NCBI GenBank assembly: GCA_022708505.1
Contig: JAKIYP010000017.1
Span: 1-36,438 of the forward strand
Source of the DNA: Bacteroidota bacterium
GTDB lineage: Bacteria; Bacteroidota; Bacteroidia; Bacteroidales; Paludibacteraceae
DNA: 36,438 bases
Direction of reading: 5' to 3'
A program made the translations under genes and the position numbers. The notes under the pieces are model-generated. The model was not told the origin of the DNA, searched no databases, and saw only the letters and a list, made by a program, of their open reading frames with translations. This document shows positions 15,196 through 24,325 of this stretch, piece by piece. Numbering within the stretch: the stretch's first letter is position 1; each line of letters begins with the position of its first letter.

Positions 15196-16671
15196 TTATT
15201 TTCGCCAGAAAGCCGGGGTGAAAAGCACCAGTACTGTAAACAGCTCAAGGCGGCCTAACAGCATCATAAAAGAAAGAAACCATTTACTAAAATCAGGAAT
15301 AGCAGAAAAATTACCGGCCGGTCCAACTGTTCCCAATCCGGGACCTACTCCCCCCAGACAAGTAATCAACCCTCCAATCGATTCCTGAAAAGGCATACCG
15401 GAAAGTGCTAGTATGAAAATTCCAAAAGCAATCGTAATTAAATACAACATGACAAATGCCAGTATCTTTGTTATGACATCCTCATTCACAAGACGACCAT
15501 TATATCTAACAGGAACAACTGCACTGGGATGAAGCAATTTCTTAAGCTCATAATAACAATATTTGACCACAATTACAATCCTGATCATTTTTATTGCGCC
15601 ACTTGTTGAACCGGCTGATGCACCGATAATCATGGCAATTAGTAAAAGAACCCAAGTAAATGTTTTCCAATACATGTAATCAGCCGTGGCAAATCCTGTA
15701 GTTGTCATTACGGCAGTCACGTTAAAAAACGCATCTCTCCATGCTTTCTCAAGATGCTCAAAAGAGATGGGAGTTGAGAAATCACATAGAGAAACCATCA
15801 CAATAAGGGTAAATGAAAATAAGGTAATCAAATAATATTTTAGCTCTTCATCCTGAAAAACTTTTCTGAATTTATTTTTAAACCCGAAATAATACAAGCT
15901 AAAATTCACCCCGGCTAAAAGCATAAAAATGGCAATTATATACTGAATATAAGGAGATTCCCAATAGCCTACACTAGCCTGCTTAGTTGAAAACCCCCCG
16001 GTTGCAACTGTACCAAAAGAATGACATATAGCATCGAACCAACTCATACCACCTAACCTGAGTAGAATTGATTCTGAAATTGTCAAAATGATGTAAATTA
16101 AAAATAAACGTTTTGCAGTCTCATTGATTTTAGGGTGTATTTTATCTTTGGTCGGGCCGGCAGATTCAGCAGCAAATAATTGTGCACCACTTACCCCAAA
16201 CACAGGTAATAAAGCCAGAGAAATCACAATGATTCCCAAACCACCTATCCAGTGAGTAAGACTCCTCCAGAATAACATACTATGTGACAATTCTTCGATA
16301 TTATTCAGAATAGAAGCTCCGGTGGTGGTAAATCCTGAGATTGTTTCAAAAAAAGCATCAGTAAAAGAAGGAATACTACCAGATATCCAGAAGGGTAATA
16401 ATCCGAACAGAGAAAAAACAATCCATATAAACGTTACAATTAATGAACCTTCTCTCCTATCAAGCATGGGAATAGCACCTCTCCCTGCCAAAACACCCGC
16501 AATACCCATAAGAAAGGAAATTCCGGCAGTGATAAGAAAGTAATATCCATCATATTCCTTATAAAGCAGAGCAACCAAAGCGGCTGATAACAAGGCAAAT
16601 GTTTCAACCAACAACAAAACTCCAAAAAACCTGAAAATCAACCTATAATTAAAGTCTTTATTAATTGACAT
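15196..16671 (-). CDS. trkH: Trk/Ktr-type potassium uptake channel subunit TrkH, copy 2
   Basis: A 491-residue polytopic protein with the four pseudo-repeated pore loops of the TrkH/KtrB superfamily. Filter segments are visible in order: SGFTTTGAS (about 112), TVATGGFST (about 222), TTTGFATAD (about 325) and LGGVGPGLGTVGP (about 445). It moves K+ across the inner membrane under control of TrkA. Its start lies 21 nt past the stop of the other trkH. The two proteins align over their whole length with well over half identical residues, so this is a tandem duplication. They differ in filter flanks: here the third loop reads GFATADY and the fourth LGGVGPGLGT. It is the last gene of the dxs-trkA-trkH-trkH run. 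Confidence 0.93.
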   Translation of the reverse strand: MSINKDFNYRLIFRFFGVLLLVETFALLSAALVALLYKEYDGYYFLITAGISFLMGIAGVLAGRGAIPMLDRREGSLIVTFIWIVFSLFGLLPFWISGSIPSFTDAFFETISGFTTTGASILNNIEELSHSMLFWRSLTHWIGGLGIIVISLALLPVFGVSGAQLFAAESAGPTKDKIHPKINETAKRLFLIYIILTISESILLRLGGMSWFDAICHSFGTVATGGFSTKQASVGYWESPYIQYIIAIFMLLAGVNFSLYYFGFKNKFRKVFQDEELKYYLITLFSFTLIVMVSLCDFSTPISFEHLEKAWRDAFFNVTAVMTTTGFATADYMYWKTFTWVLLLIAMIIGASAGSTSGAIKMIRIVIVVKYCYYELKKLLHPSAVVPVRYNGRLVNEDVITKILAFVMLYLITIAFGIFILALSGMPFQESIGGLITCLGGVGPGLGTVGPAGNFSAIPDFSKWFLSFMMLLGRLELFTVLVLFTPAFWRK

Positions 16672-16692
16672 GTGTGTTAATTTAGTTAAAGT

Positions 16693-18165
16693 TTATTTTT
16701 TCCAGAAAATCGGCGTGAAAATAATTAATACGGTAAATACTTCCAATCTTCCGATAAGCATCACGAAAGAAAGAAACCATTTAGAAAAATCGGGTATAGA
16801 CGCGAAATTCATTGCAGGTCCTATACTTCCAAGTCCCGGACCAACATCGCTGATACAGGTTATCATCCCGCTTAAAGATTCCAAAAAACCCATACCTGAG
16901 AAAGCAAGAATAATAGAACCAATGATAATCAGCATTATATACAACAAAATGAAAGCAAGCACGCGGGTAATAATTTCATCTCTAACAATCAAACCATTAT
17001 ATTTTACAGGAAAAACAGCATTGGGATGAATAATTCTTTTAAACTCATAATAGGCATATTTAACAACCAGAAGCACCCTTACTATTTTCATTCCACCTGC
17101 TGTGGATCCGGCTGATGCACCAATGAGCATAATAATCAAAACAAGCATCCATGCTACTGGATGAAATAATGTGTAATCTATTGTAACAAAACCTGTAGTG
17201 GTTATAAGTGATACAACCGTAAACAAACTGTCTCTGAAAACCTTTTCAATTGATGCAAATGATTGAAATGGTAATGCATTCGTATTAGATATTATTAATA
17301 AAAATGTAAATACGATTGTTATAAAGAAATAAAATCTAAGCTCTTGGTTTTCCTGAACCTTATTCAATTTTCCTTTAATCAAGAAGTAAAACAAAGAAAA
17401 ATTTACTCCCGCAATAAACATAAAAAAAATGATAATATAATGAATTGCAGGTGATGACCAGTAACCTACACTTGCCTGTTTGGTTGAGAAACCTCCAGTT
17501 GCCATTGTTGCAAATGAATGATTAACAGCATCAAACCAATCCATACCGGCAATAACAAGCAATATGGTTTCTGCAATCGTCAGGATTATGTAAATTGAAA
17601 GTAAACGTTTGGCCGTTTCACTCATTTTGGGATGAATTTTATCTTTGGTTGGTCCGGTAGCTTCAGCAGAAAAAAGCTGTACTGCTGAAAAACCAAAAAT
17701 TGGTAACAATGCAATTGAAATGACAATAATCCCAAGACCGCCGATCCAATGGGTTAGACTTCTCCAATAAAGAATACTCCGTGGTAATGTTTCTATATCA
17801 TTTATAATTGAAGCTCCGGTGGTTGTAAAACCAGACATTGTTTCAAAAAACGCATCAGTAAAAGATGGAATGCAACCACTTAGCCAATATGGTAATAATC
17901 CAATCACTGAAAAAAACAGCCAGATTAGAGTTACAATAATGGAACCTTCTCTTTTCCCAATTACCGGGGAAGCATGTCTTCCGATGACATAAAACAACAA
18001 CCCGAGTAATATTGCTATACAAGATGTAAGCAAAAAATGAGATATTACCTCTTCCTTGTAAATTCCGGCTATAAGAACTGCTGTTAAGAGAAAAGCTCCC
18101 TCGAACAACAATAGACCTCCTATGATTCTAAAAATCAGTTTATGATTGAAATCGCGAAACATCAA
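16693..18165 (-). CDS. trkH: Trk/Ktr-type potassium uptake channel subunit TrkH, copy 1
   Basis: A 490-residue TrkH paralogue with the same four pore loops: SGFTTTGAS, TMATGGFST, TTTGFVTID and ISDVGPGLGSIGP. Relative to copy 2 an acidic residue enters the fourth loop (ISDVGPG against LGGVGPG), and the third loop has VTID for ATAD, which could change affinity or ion preference (inference). Its ATG overlaps the end of trkA by four bases, so it is translationally coupled to the regulator, and copy 2 follows after 21 nt. Membrane segments are spread over the whole protein and no signal peptide is needed. Confidence 0.93.
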   Translation of the reverse strand: MMFRDFNHKLIFRIIGGLLLFEGAFLLTAVLIAGIYKEEVISHFLLTSCIAILLGLLFYVIGRHASPVIGKREGSIIVTLIWLFFSVIGLLPYWLSGCIPSFTDAFFETMSGFTTTGASIINDIETLPRSILYWRSLTHWIGGLGIIVISIALLPIFGFSAVQLFSAEATGPTKDKIHPKMSETAKRLLSIYIILTIAETILLVIAGMDWFDAVNHSFATMATGGFSTKQASVGYWSSPAIHYIIIFFMFIAGVNFSLFYFLIKGKLNKVQENQELRFYFFITIVFTFLLIISNTNALPFQSFASIEKVFRDSLFTVVSLITTTGFVTIDYTLFHPVAWMLVLIIMLIGASAGSTAGGMKIVRVLLVVKYAYYEFKRIIHPNAVFPVKYNGLIVRDEIITRVLAFILLYIMLIIIGSIILAFSGMGFLESLSGMITCISDVGPGLGSIGPAMNFASIPDFSKWFLSFVMLIGRLEVFTVLIIFTPIFWKK

Positions 18166-19496
18166 TTAAAATAATTCTCTATTTTGCGAATGGCTGATGA
18201 CACACAAAAACAAATCACATGGTCACCCGGCTCAATGATTGAATCTCCGGCAACAATATATCCTTCCCCATTTCTTACATATCCACCAATATTTACATTT
18301 GCTGGTAGTTTGAGATCTTTTATCTTTGATTTGGTAATTTTCGATCCTTTTTTGGCTACAAATTCCACTACTTCTGCATCTGCTGATGTCAACGTTCTCA
18401 CATCCAGCACATCAGCATCTAAAGTAAGTTGATAAATATAACCGGCAGCGATCATCTTTTTATTGATTACGGTACCAATATCCATACTTTCAGCCAACAT
18501 GATGTAATCAATATTCTCCACCTCAGCAACCGTTTTCTTCACCCCGAGACGTTTGGCTGCCAAGCATGCCAGGATGTTTGCTTCAGAATTTGACGTTACA
18601 GCAATAAATGCATCAATATCCTGAATACCTTCTTCCTTTAACAGGTCTAAATCTCGTGCATCTCCATTGATAATCAGAGCACGCTGACATTTTTCTGCAA
18701 GTAAAAAACTCTTTTCTCTGTCTTTTTCCAGCAATTTCACACTGATGTGAGAAGGCAAGGCCTGTGCAGTCTTCTGGGCGATGCGACTTCCACCCATAAT
18801 CATGGCACTGTTAATCTTAAAATCAACCTTACCGGCCTGTTCTTTTACAAACGGCACATTCTCAGGACGGGTAATGAAGTACACAATGTCATTTGCTTCA
18901 ATCTCGTCTGCTCCACCAGGAATAATAGTAATGTTGTTACGTTTGATGGCAACAATCCGGTACTTACGGTGGTCAAAGTAACCGCTCATAAATTTTTTGT
19001 TGATGATCACAGCATTATCACGTACCTTGATACCCAACAAAATTAGTTCACCATTGCAAAAACTCAGGTTTTGACGCAACCAGGTAGTTTCCAGTGCGGC
19101 CACAATTTCTTTTGATGCCAATCTTTCCGGATATATTAAATGATTTACACCCAATTTTTCAAAAAACTCTTTGTTTTTGGGTATCAAATATTCGTAATTA
19201 TCAATACGTGCTAAAGTCTTCTTTGCTCCTAAGTTATTGGCAAACATACAAGCATTGATATTCACACTTTCATACGGAGTTACAGCTATGAAAAGATCAA
19301 CATCTTTCACGCCAATATCTTCCAAATCCTGAATGGAAGTTGGACTTCCTTCCCTGGTCATCATGTCGTAGTTGGCATCAAGGTCTTTAAGTTTAGAAGG
19401 ATCTTCATCCATCAGCGTGATGTTGATATGCTCTTTTGCGAGCAGTTTTGCCAGGTGAGTACCGACTTCACCGGCTCCGGCAATAATAATTCTCAT
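18162..19496 (-). CDS. trkA: Trk system potassium uptake regulatory protein TrkA
   Basis: A 444-residue cytoplasmic regulator with two RCK units, each an NAD-binding Rossmann subdomain followed by a TrkA-C subdomain. The first has GAGEVG at residues 7-12 with an acidic strand end (LMDED). The second begins near 230 with the degenerate MIMGGSRIAQ. C-terminal ligand subdomains include LLGIKVRDNAVI and DLKLPANVNIGGYVRNGEGY. It gates TrkH in response to nucleotides. It lies between dxs (41-nt gap) and the first trkH (4-base overlap), a gene order seen in other Bacteroidota. Confidence 0.95.
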   Translation of the reverse strand: MRIIIAGAGEVGTHLAKLLAKEHINITLMDEDPSKLKDLDANYDMMTREGSPTSIQDLEDIGVKDVDLFIAVTPYESVNINACMFANNLGAKKTLARIDNYEYLIPKNKEFFEKLGVNHLIYPERLASKEIVAALETTWLRQNLSFCNGELILLGIKVRDNAVIINKKFMSGYFDHRKYRIVAIKRNNITIIPGGADEIEANDIVYFITRPENVPFVKEQAGKVDFKINSAMIMGGSRIAQKTAQALPSHISVKLLEKDREKSFLLAEKCQRALIINGDARDLDLLKEEGIQDIDAFIAVTSNSEANILACLAAKRLGVKKTVAEVENIDYIMLAESMDIGTVINKKMIAAGYIYQLTLDADVLDVRTLTSADAEVVEFVAKKGSKITKSKIKDLKLPANVNIGGYVRNGEGYIVAGDSIIEPGDHVICFCVSSAIRKIENYFN

Positions 19497-19536
19497 CTTT
19501 TTGGTTTATTGAGTTTTTTGATTTTATCTTTACTTT

Positions 19537-21444
19537 CTACATATCAAAAGTATTTATCATTGTTTTGCCTATACCCTCAGCATCCAAATCAAGCATTTTA
19601 TACAGTTCCTCCGGAGAACCGTGTTCAACAAAAACATCCGGAATACCCATTCTTTTTACCTGAACCGTATATTGATGATCCGCCATAAATTCAAGTACGG
19701 CTGAGCCAAAACCACCATTGATGACACCATCTTCAATGGTTATTATCTGTTTAAATTTCTTGCCGATTTCATGCAATATTTCTTCATCAAGCGGTTTAAG
19801 AAAACGCATATCATAGTGTGCAATTGATAAATTGCTTTCTTTTTCGACATTTTGAATAGCAATTGCAGCCGGAATTGCCATCGTTCCAATGGTAAGTACC
19901 GCCACCTCTTTTCCTTGTTTCAAATAAATACCTTTTCCTATTTCTACTTCAGTCATTTTATTTCGCCAATCAATCAACGATCCTTTTCCTCTTGGATAAC
20001 GAATAACATACGGACAATCATTTTTCAACTGAGCCGTGTACATCATATTTCTAAGTTCATGTTCATTTCGTGGAGCAGCAATAACTAAATTCGGAATACA
20101 CCGCATATAAGCTAAATCAAAAGCGCCATGGTGGGTTGCTCCATCTGCTCCCACGATACCGGCGCGATCAAGACATAAGATTACCGGTAGTTTTTGCAAA
20201 GCCACATCATGAATCACATTATCGTAAGCCCTTTGCATGAAAGAAGAATATACATTGCAAAATGGTATCATCCCTTCTTTTGCCAGTCCTGCTGAAAAAG
20301 TAACAGAATGACCTTCCGCAATTCCGACATCATAGACCCTTTCAGGTATTACGCGCTGCATAATATTCATCGAACAACCTGATGGCATGGCTGGTGTAAT
20401 AGCCACAATTTTTTCATTTTGTTGTGCTAATTCTAATAAAGTTTCACCAAAAACAACCTGAAACAAAGGAGGTGTTGGAATCTGACTACCCGCTATCTTT
20501 TCACCTGTTGAAGCATCAAAACATCCCGGAGCATGCCAATGTACTGCATCGTTTTCAGCAGGTTCGTAACCTTTTCCTTTTTTTGTTATACAATGAAGTA
20601 CCTTGGGCCCTTTAAAATTTTTGATTTCATTTAGTATTTTAACCAGGTTTTTCACATCATGTCCATCAACCGGACCAAAATAACGGATATTTAACCCTTC
20701 AAAAATATTTCCTCGCTGACGGGTCAATGTAGCTTTCAAACTATTACCTAATGTTAAAAGACGTTTTTTCCCATCTTCACTAATCAAACCAAGTTTTCTG
20801 AAACAGCGATATATGAAAAAACGTAATTTGTTGTATGCAGCAGAGGTGGTCATATCGACTAAATACTGCGTAATTCCTCCATGCACAGGATCGATGGCCA
20901 TTTGATTGTCATTCAACACGATCAGCAAGTCATTTTTATCCATGGAAGTATTATTCAGTCCTTCGAATGCCAATCCTCCGGTCATCGATCCATCGCCAAT
21001 TACGGCAACCACCCGTCGGTTGTTTTCATTTTTCAACAAAGATGCCACCGACATGCCCAACGCAGCAGAAATTGAAGTAGAGGCATGACCAACACCAAAA
21101 GCATCATATTCACTTTCGAAAATACTAGGGAAACCACATATTCCACCAAACTTACGATTTGTATGAAAATTATCCCGGCGACCGGTAATGATTTTATGAC
21201 CATAAGCCTGATGTCCTACATCCCACACAATGCGATCGTAAGGGGTATTAAACACGTAATGCAGGGCAACCGTCAGTTCGACACTACCTAAATTAGAGCC
21301 GAGATGACCCGGATTTTTTGAAACCTCGTCGATAATAAATTGTCTCAACTCGTCACAAACCTCGGGTAGTTCTTCCTTCGTGAAGGTTTTCAGATCATCA
21401 GGCGAATCGATTTTCTGAAGATATTTGTATGTTTTGTCAGTCAT
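19537..21444 (-). CDS. dxs: 1-deoxy-D-xylulose-5-phosphate synthase
   Basis: A thiamine-diphosphate enzyme making DXP from pyruvate and glyceraldehyde 3-phosphate, the first step of the MEP isoprenoid pathway. The 635 residues match the family. Visible motifs are [10 protein letters not shown] with H47, [13 protein letters not shown] with H78, the ThDP/Mg signature GDGSMTGG at 150-157 with LNDNQM at 177-182, the [18 protein letters not shown] catalytic loop near 430, and the transketolase C domain. The start [19 protein letters not shown] fits the usual N-terminus. It heads the minus-strand cluster with trkA and both trkH genes. A -7-like box lies 23 nt upstream of its start. Confidence 0.97.
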   Translation of the reverse strand: MTDKTYKYLQKIDSPDDLKTFTKEELPEVCDELRQFIIDEVSKNPGHLGSNLGSVELTVALHYVFNTPYDRIVWDVGHQAYGHKIITGRRDNFHTNRKFGGICGFPSIFESEYDAFGVGHASTSISAALGMSVASLLKNENNRRVVAVIGDGSMTGGLAFEGLNNTSMDKNDLLIVLNDNQMAIDPVHGGITQYLVDMTTSAAYNKLRFFIYRCFRKLGLISEDGKKRLLTLGNSLKATLTRQRGNIFEGLNIRYFGPVDGHDVKNLVKILNEIKNFKGPKVLHCITKKGKGYEPAENDAVHWHAPGCFDASTGEKIAGSQIPTPPLFQVVFGETLLELAQQNEKIVAITPAMPSGCSMNIMQRVIPERVYDVGIAEGHSVTFSAGLAKEGMIPFCNVYSSFMQRAYDNVIHDVALQKLPVILCLDRAGIVGADGATHHGAFDLAYMRCIPNLVIAAPRNEHELRNMMYTAQLKNDCPYVIRYPRGKGSLIDWRNKMTEVEIGKGIYLKQGKEVAVLTIGTMAIPAAIAIQNVEKESNLSIAHYDMRFLKPLDEEILHEIGKKFKQIITIEDGVINGGFGSAVLEFMADHQYTVQVKRMGIPDVFVEHGSPEELYKMLDLDAEGIGKTMINTFDM

Positions 21445-21466
21445 TATTTCTAAAGAATACAGCAGG

Positions 21467-21474
21467 CAAAAATA
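21467..21474 (-). promoter_or_regulatory. dxs: -7 box upstream of dxs
   Basis: On the minus strand TATTTTTG matches TAnnTTTG, 23 nt before the dxs ATG. The sequence is T-rich and no -33 TTG is clear, so support is modest. Confidence 0.35.
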
Positions 21475-21717
21475 ATATTTTTTTGGTGATATTATCCATG
21501 AAAGCTCCTTTTTATTTTAATGCTGATAAATTGTATCAAATTGTATTGTTTTTTAACAACTGATTTCATCATTTACTCCTCCACCTGTAGTCACTTTATG
21601 CGTACAATAAATTTATTAATCACACACCACTTTCATAATTTTACAGAAAAATTAATAGGTCAAATTGCTAAACTTCAGATATGGCAATTTTTATTGAAAA
21701 TATTTTTTCAATTTCCA
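21475..21717. other. AT-rich intergenic stretch, nothing recognised
   Basis: Between dxs and the small lipoprotein I see no protein-like frame, RNA gene or strong hairpin. Short open frames here have random-looking composition. Only the two divergent promoters at its ends can be supported. Confidence 0.5.
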
Positions 21718-21747
21718 TTTGAGATATAAAAAATGTTTGTAAATTTG
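21718..21747 (+). promoter_or_regulatory. Promoter of the small lipoprotein gene
   Basis: TTTG at 21718-21721 is followed after 18 nt by TAAATTTG at 21740-21747, a full match to the Bacteroidota -33/-7 pair. The ATG follows 25 nt later. Confidence 0.6.
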
Positions 21748-21772
21748 TATATAATAAAAAAAATGTGAATAT

Positions 21773-22135
21773 ATGAAAACACTAATTCGTTCTTTAGTAT
21801 TGATCGCAGTGCTCTTTAGTCTGAGTGGTTGCGAAGATTTGAGTAAATCGCTTACTATCACCATGAAAAACACTTCGAATGAAGCTGTACATTTATGGGT
21901 TGATGGAGAAAGTATCGGGCCATCGAACAAGGTAAATCCCGGAGGTAAACGGTCAGTTACACGTGAATGGGAATCAATTACCGGCGAAGAAGGTATTGTA
22001 CCACAAGAGGTTACTGTTTACGTTTATGCTGGAAGAAATGGTGAAACACTTACTTCTGCTAGTTTCGATATCACAGTAGGAAGCCATGCCTCGCTGACAG
22101 TAAGGTATAATGGTAAAACCCTCAGTGGAAGCTGA
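21773..22135 (+). CDS. Small lipoprotein of unknown function
   Basis: 120 residues. The signal peptide (KTLIRSLVLIAVLFSLSGC) ends in a clear lipobox LSGC with Cys20, so the mature protein is lipidated. The next residues EDLS include acidic positions near the Cys. The remaining 100 residues alternate short beta-like segments (LTITMKNTSNEAVHLWVDG, EVTVYVYAGRNGE, ASLTVRYNGKTL) and suggest a small beta-sandwich, but no named family is recognised. It has its own promoter and no obvious terminator before the ilv leader, so read-through into that region is possible. Its neighbours give no functional clue. Confidence 0.75.
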   Translation: MKTLIRSLVLIAVLFSLSGCEDLSKSLTITMKNTSNEAVHLWVDGESIGPSNKVNPGGKRSVTREWESITGEEGIVPQEVTVYVYAGRNGETLTSASFDITVGSHASLTVRYNGKTLSGS

Positions 22136-22232
22136 AAATTATAATACTCATACAACAACCTTATTTTTCAACAATTAAATACACCAAAAACTTACAATTT
22201 ACCACTAAAATGCACTTTTTTCAAAAAAATAG

Positions 22233-22262
22233 TTGATTTATAAAATTATCTGTTTATCTTTG
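22233..22262 (+). promoter_or_regulatory. Promoter of the ilv operon leader
   Basis: TTG (22233-22235), 19 nt, then TATCTTTG (22255-22262), matching TAnnTTTG. Transcription would start near 22269, about 16 nt before the leader-peptide ATG, and give a leader RNA of roughly 165 nt up to the attenuator T-run. Confidence 0.6.
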
Positions 22263-22285
22263 CAACCGATATTTAATAATAAAAC

Positions 22286-22354
22286 ATGTCCGTTCGTCTA
22301 TTTAATATTGTCGCTTTAATCGTCGTGGTACTTTTGGTCAATCATCAAGGGTGA
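22286..22354 (+). CDS. Branched-chain amino acid leader peptide (ilv attenuator)
   Basis: ATG at 22286, 22 codons, TGA at 22352-22354. Twelve of 22 residues are branched-chain: Val at 3, 9, 13, 14, 15 and 18; Leu at 5, 11, 16 and 17; Ile at 8 and 12. Codons 11-18 form an unbroken run of Leu, Ile and Val (LIVVVLLV). The peptide ends NHQG. It lies between a promoter and an intrinsic terminator and upstream of ilvD-ilvB-ilvN-ilvC. This is the arrangement of ribosome-mediated attenuation leaders such as ilvL of enterobacteria, though the sequence is not related to ilvL. Too short for standard gene finders, it is supported by composition, position and the RNA pairing beside it. Its role is to sense charging of Val, Leu and Ile tRNAs by ribosome stalling. 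Confidence 0.85.
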   Translation: MSVRLFNIVALIVVVLLVNHQG

Positions 22355-22410
22355 GGACGGTTATGTGATCAATATTACAGATATAAATGCACAAGAAGCC
22401 TTTCTCACCT
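22349..22410 (+). promoter_or_regulatory. Antiterminator pairing of the ilv attenuator
   Basis: GGGTGAGGA (22349-22357), which includes the leader stop codon, can pair with TTCTCACCT (22402-22410): nine pairs including two G-U. This sequesters most of the terminator 5' arm (22399-22406). A ribosome that finishes the peptide would cover 22349-22357 and let the terminator form. One stalled in codons 13-18 leaves it free. Confidence 0.65.
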
Positions 22411-22436
22411 ATAATGAGAGAGGTTTTTTCTTTTTT
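22399..22436 (+). terminator. Attenuator terminator before ilvD
   Basis: CCTTTCTC (22399-22406) pairs with GAGAGAGG (22416-22423), eight pairs with one G-U, around a 9-nt loop. TTTTTTCTTTTTT follows at 22424-22436. The ilvD start is only 20-56 nt further on, so this terminator lies in the leader, not at an operon end. Confidence 0.85.
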
Positions 22437-22491
22437 ATCTAAGGCAATTTGATTGATGTTTAAAAAAGATAACCATAATAAAAAACAGAAT

Positions 22492-24321
22492 ATGAAGAAT
22501 ATTTTGCGCAGTCAGACCAGTACCGGCGGAAGAAAAATGGCCGGAGCCAGGGCTTTGTGGAAAGCCAACGGCGTAACCGAACAACAATTTGGCAAACCCA
22601 TCATTGCCGTTGTAAATTCATTTACACAATTTGTCCCCGGACATGTGCATCTGCATGATATCGGTCAGAAAGTAAAAACAGAAATAGAAAAACTCGGCTG
22701 TTTCGCGGCTGAATTTAACACCATAGCCATTGACGACGGTATCGCGATGGGTCACGACGGGATGCTGTATTCTCTTCCTTCCCGCGATCTGATTGCTGAT
22801 AGTGTGGAATACATGGTTAATGCTCACAAAGCTGATGCCATGATATGCATATCCAACTGCGATAAAATCACGCCGGGTATGCTGATGGCTGCCATGCGAC
22901 TGAATATTCCGACTGTATTTGTTTCTGGCGGACCGATGGAAGCCGGCGAATTAGACGGGAAACACCTTGATTTGGTGGATGCTATGGTACAGGCTGCTGA
23001 TGAGGAAATCTCTGATGAACAAATTGCCAAAGTTGAAAGTGCTGCTTGTCCAACCTGCGGTTCTTGCTCGGGTATGTTTACGGCCAACTCCATGAACTGT
23101 CTGAACGAAGCCATCGGATTAGCGCTGCCGGGTAACGGAACCATTGTTGCGACTCATGCCAATCGTGCCCGTTTGTTTGAAGATGCAGCTAAACTGATTG
23201 TTGAAAATGCCTATAAATATTACAGAGACGGAGACGATACCGTACTTCCACGTACCATAGCCACCCGCGATGCTTTCATGAATGCCATGGTACTTGACAT
23301 CGCGATGGGCGGTTCTACCAATACCATCCTGCACACTTTAGCCATTGCACAAGAAGCTGAAGTTGATTTCACCATGGACGACATTGATGCACTTTCCAAA
23401 AAAACACCGTGTTTGTGTAAAGTTGCACCAAATTCAGATAAATATCATGTTCAGGATGTTAATCGTGCCGGTGGTATCCTTGGCATTCTTGGGGAACTGG
23501 CCAAAGGAGGTTTATTAAAAGCTAATGTTTACCGCGTGGATGGTCTTACTTTGCAACAGGCTGTTGAGAAATACAGCATTACCGGTGCAAATCCAAACCC
23601 GGAAGCCGTTCGCATTTACAAAAGTGCTCCGGCTAATCGTTTCAACTTAGTTATGGGTTCACAAACCTCGCAATACAAAGAATTAGATGCTGACCGGGTT
23701 AACGGTTGTATTCGTGATTTGGCACATGCTTTTACCATCGATGGAGGTTTGGGTATTCTGAAAGGAAATATCGCAATTGACGGTTGTGTCATCAAAACTG
23801 CCGGTGTCGATGAAAGTATCTGGAAGTTTAGCGGACCTGCTAAGGTTTTTACCTCACAGGATACGGCATGTTACGGTATTTTGAGCGGACAGGTAGTTGC
23901 CGGTGATGTGGTGGTTATTACCCACGAAGGACCTAAAGGTGGACCGGGCATGCAGGAAATGCTCTACCCTACTTCCTATATTAAATCAAAGAAACTTGGA
24001 AAAGAATGCGCCCTGATTACCGACGGACGTTTCTCCGGTGGAACATCAGGCCTGTCGATCGGACATATTTCTCCTGAAGCTGCTTCTGGAGGTAACATCG
24101 GATTAATTGAAGACGGTGATATTATTGACATTGACATTCCGAACAGGACCATCAATGTAAGATTGAGTGATGAAGAACTGGCTACCCGTCGTGCGAAAGA
24201 GCTGGCACGCGGAGCCGATGCCTTCACCCCGAAAGACCGTAACCGAGTCGTCAGCAAGGCCCTGAAAGCCTATGCTTCGATGGTAAGTTCGGCTGACAAA
24301 GGGGCTGTGAGGATGATTTAA
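22492..24321 (+). CDS. ilvD: Dihydroxy-acid dehydratase
   Basis: IlvD dehydrates 2,3-dihydroxy-isovalerate and -methylvalerate to the 2-keto acids, the third common step of Val and Ile synthesis. The 609-residue protein follows the E. coli type closely: [19 protein letters not shown] at the start, [13 protein letters not shown] near 42, [10 protein letters not shown] with C123, and [12 protein letters not shown] with C186, C189 and C192. C123 and a cysteine of the second motif are candidate Fe-S ligands. [14 protein letters not shown] lies near the C-terminus. The frame is open upstream to 22453, with an ATG at 22456, but family members begin at MKNILRS, so 22492 is preferred; the 12 extra residues would be Lys/Asn-rich and unlike the family. 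It is first in ilvD-ilvB-ilvN-ilvC and directly follows the attenuator. Confidence 0.96.
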   Translation: MKNILRSQTSTGGRKMAGARALWKANGVTEQQFGKPIIAVVNSFTQFVPGHVHLHDIGQKVKTEIEKLGCFAAEFNTIAIDDGIAMGHDGMLYSLPSRDLIADSVEYMVNAHKADAMICISNCDKITPGMLMAAMRLNIPTVFVSGGPMEAGELDGKHLDLVDAMVQAADEEISDEQIAKVESAACPTCGSCSGMFTANSMNCLNEAIGLALPGNGTIVATHANRARLFEDAAKLIVENAYKYYRDGDDTVLPRTIATRDAFMNAMVLDIAMGGSTNTILHTLAIAQEAEVDFTMDDIDALSKKTPCLCKVAPNSDKYHVQDVNRAGGILGILGELAKGGLLKANVYRVDGLTLQQAVEKYSITGANPNPEAVRIYKSAPANRFNLVMGSQTSQYKELDADRVNGCIRDLAHAFTIDGGLGILKGNIAIDGCVIKTAGVDESIWKFSGPAKVFTSQDTACYGILSGQVVAGDVVVITHEGPKGGPGMQEMLYPTSYIKSKKLGKECALITDGRFSGGTSGLSIGHISPEAASGGNIGLIEDGDIIDIDIPNRTINVRLSDEELATRRAKELARGADAFTPKDRNRVVSKALKAYASMVSSADKGAVRMI

Positions 24322-24325
24322 AAAT

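Noticed and set aside
22453-22491. Longer ilvD start at TTG 22453 or ATG 22456
   Set aside because: The added residues are Lys/Asn-rich and have no counterpart in IlvD; family members begin at the MKNILRS position. It remains possible and cannot be excluded by sequence alone.
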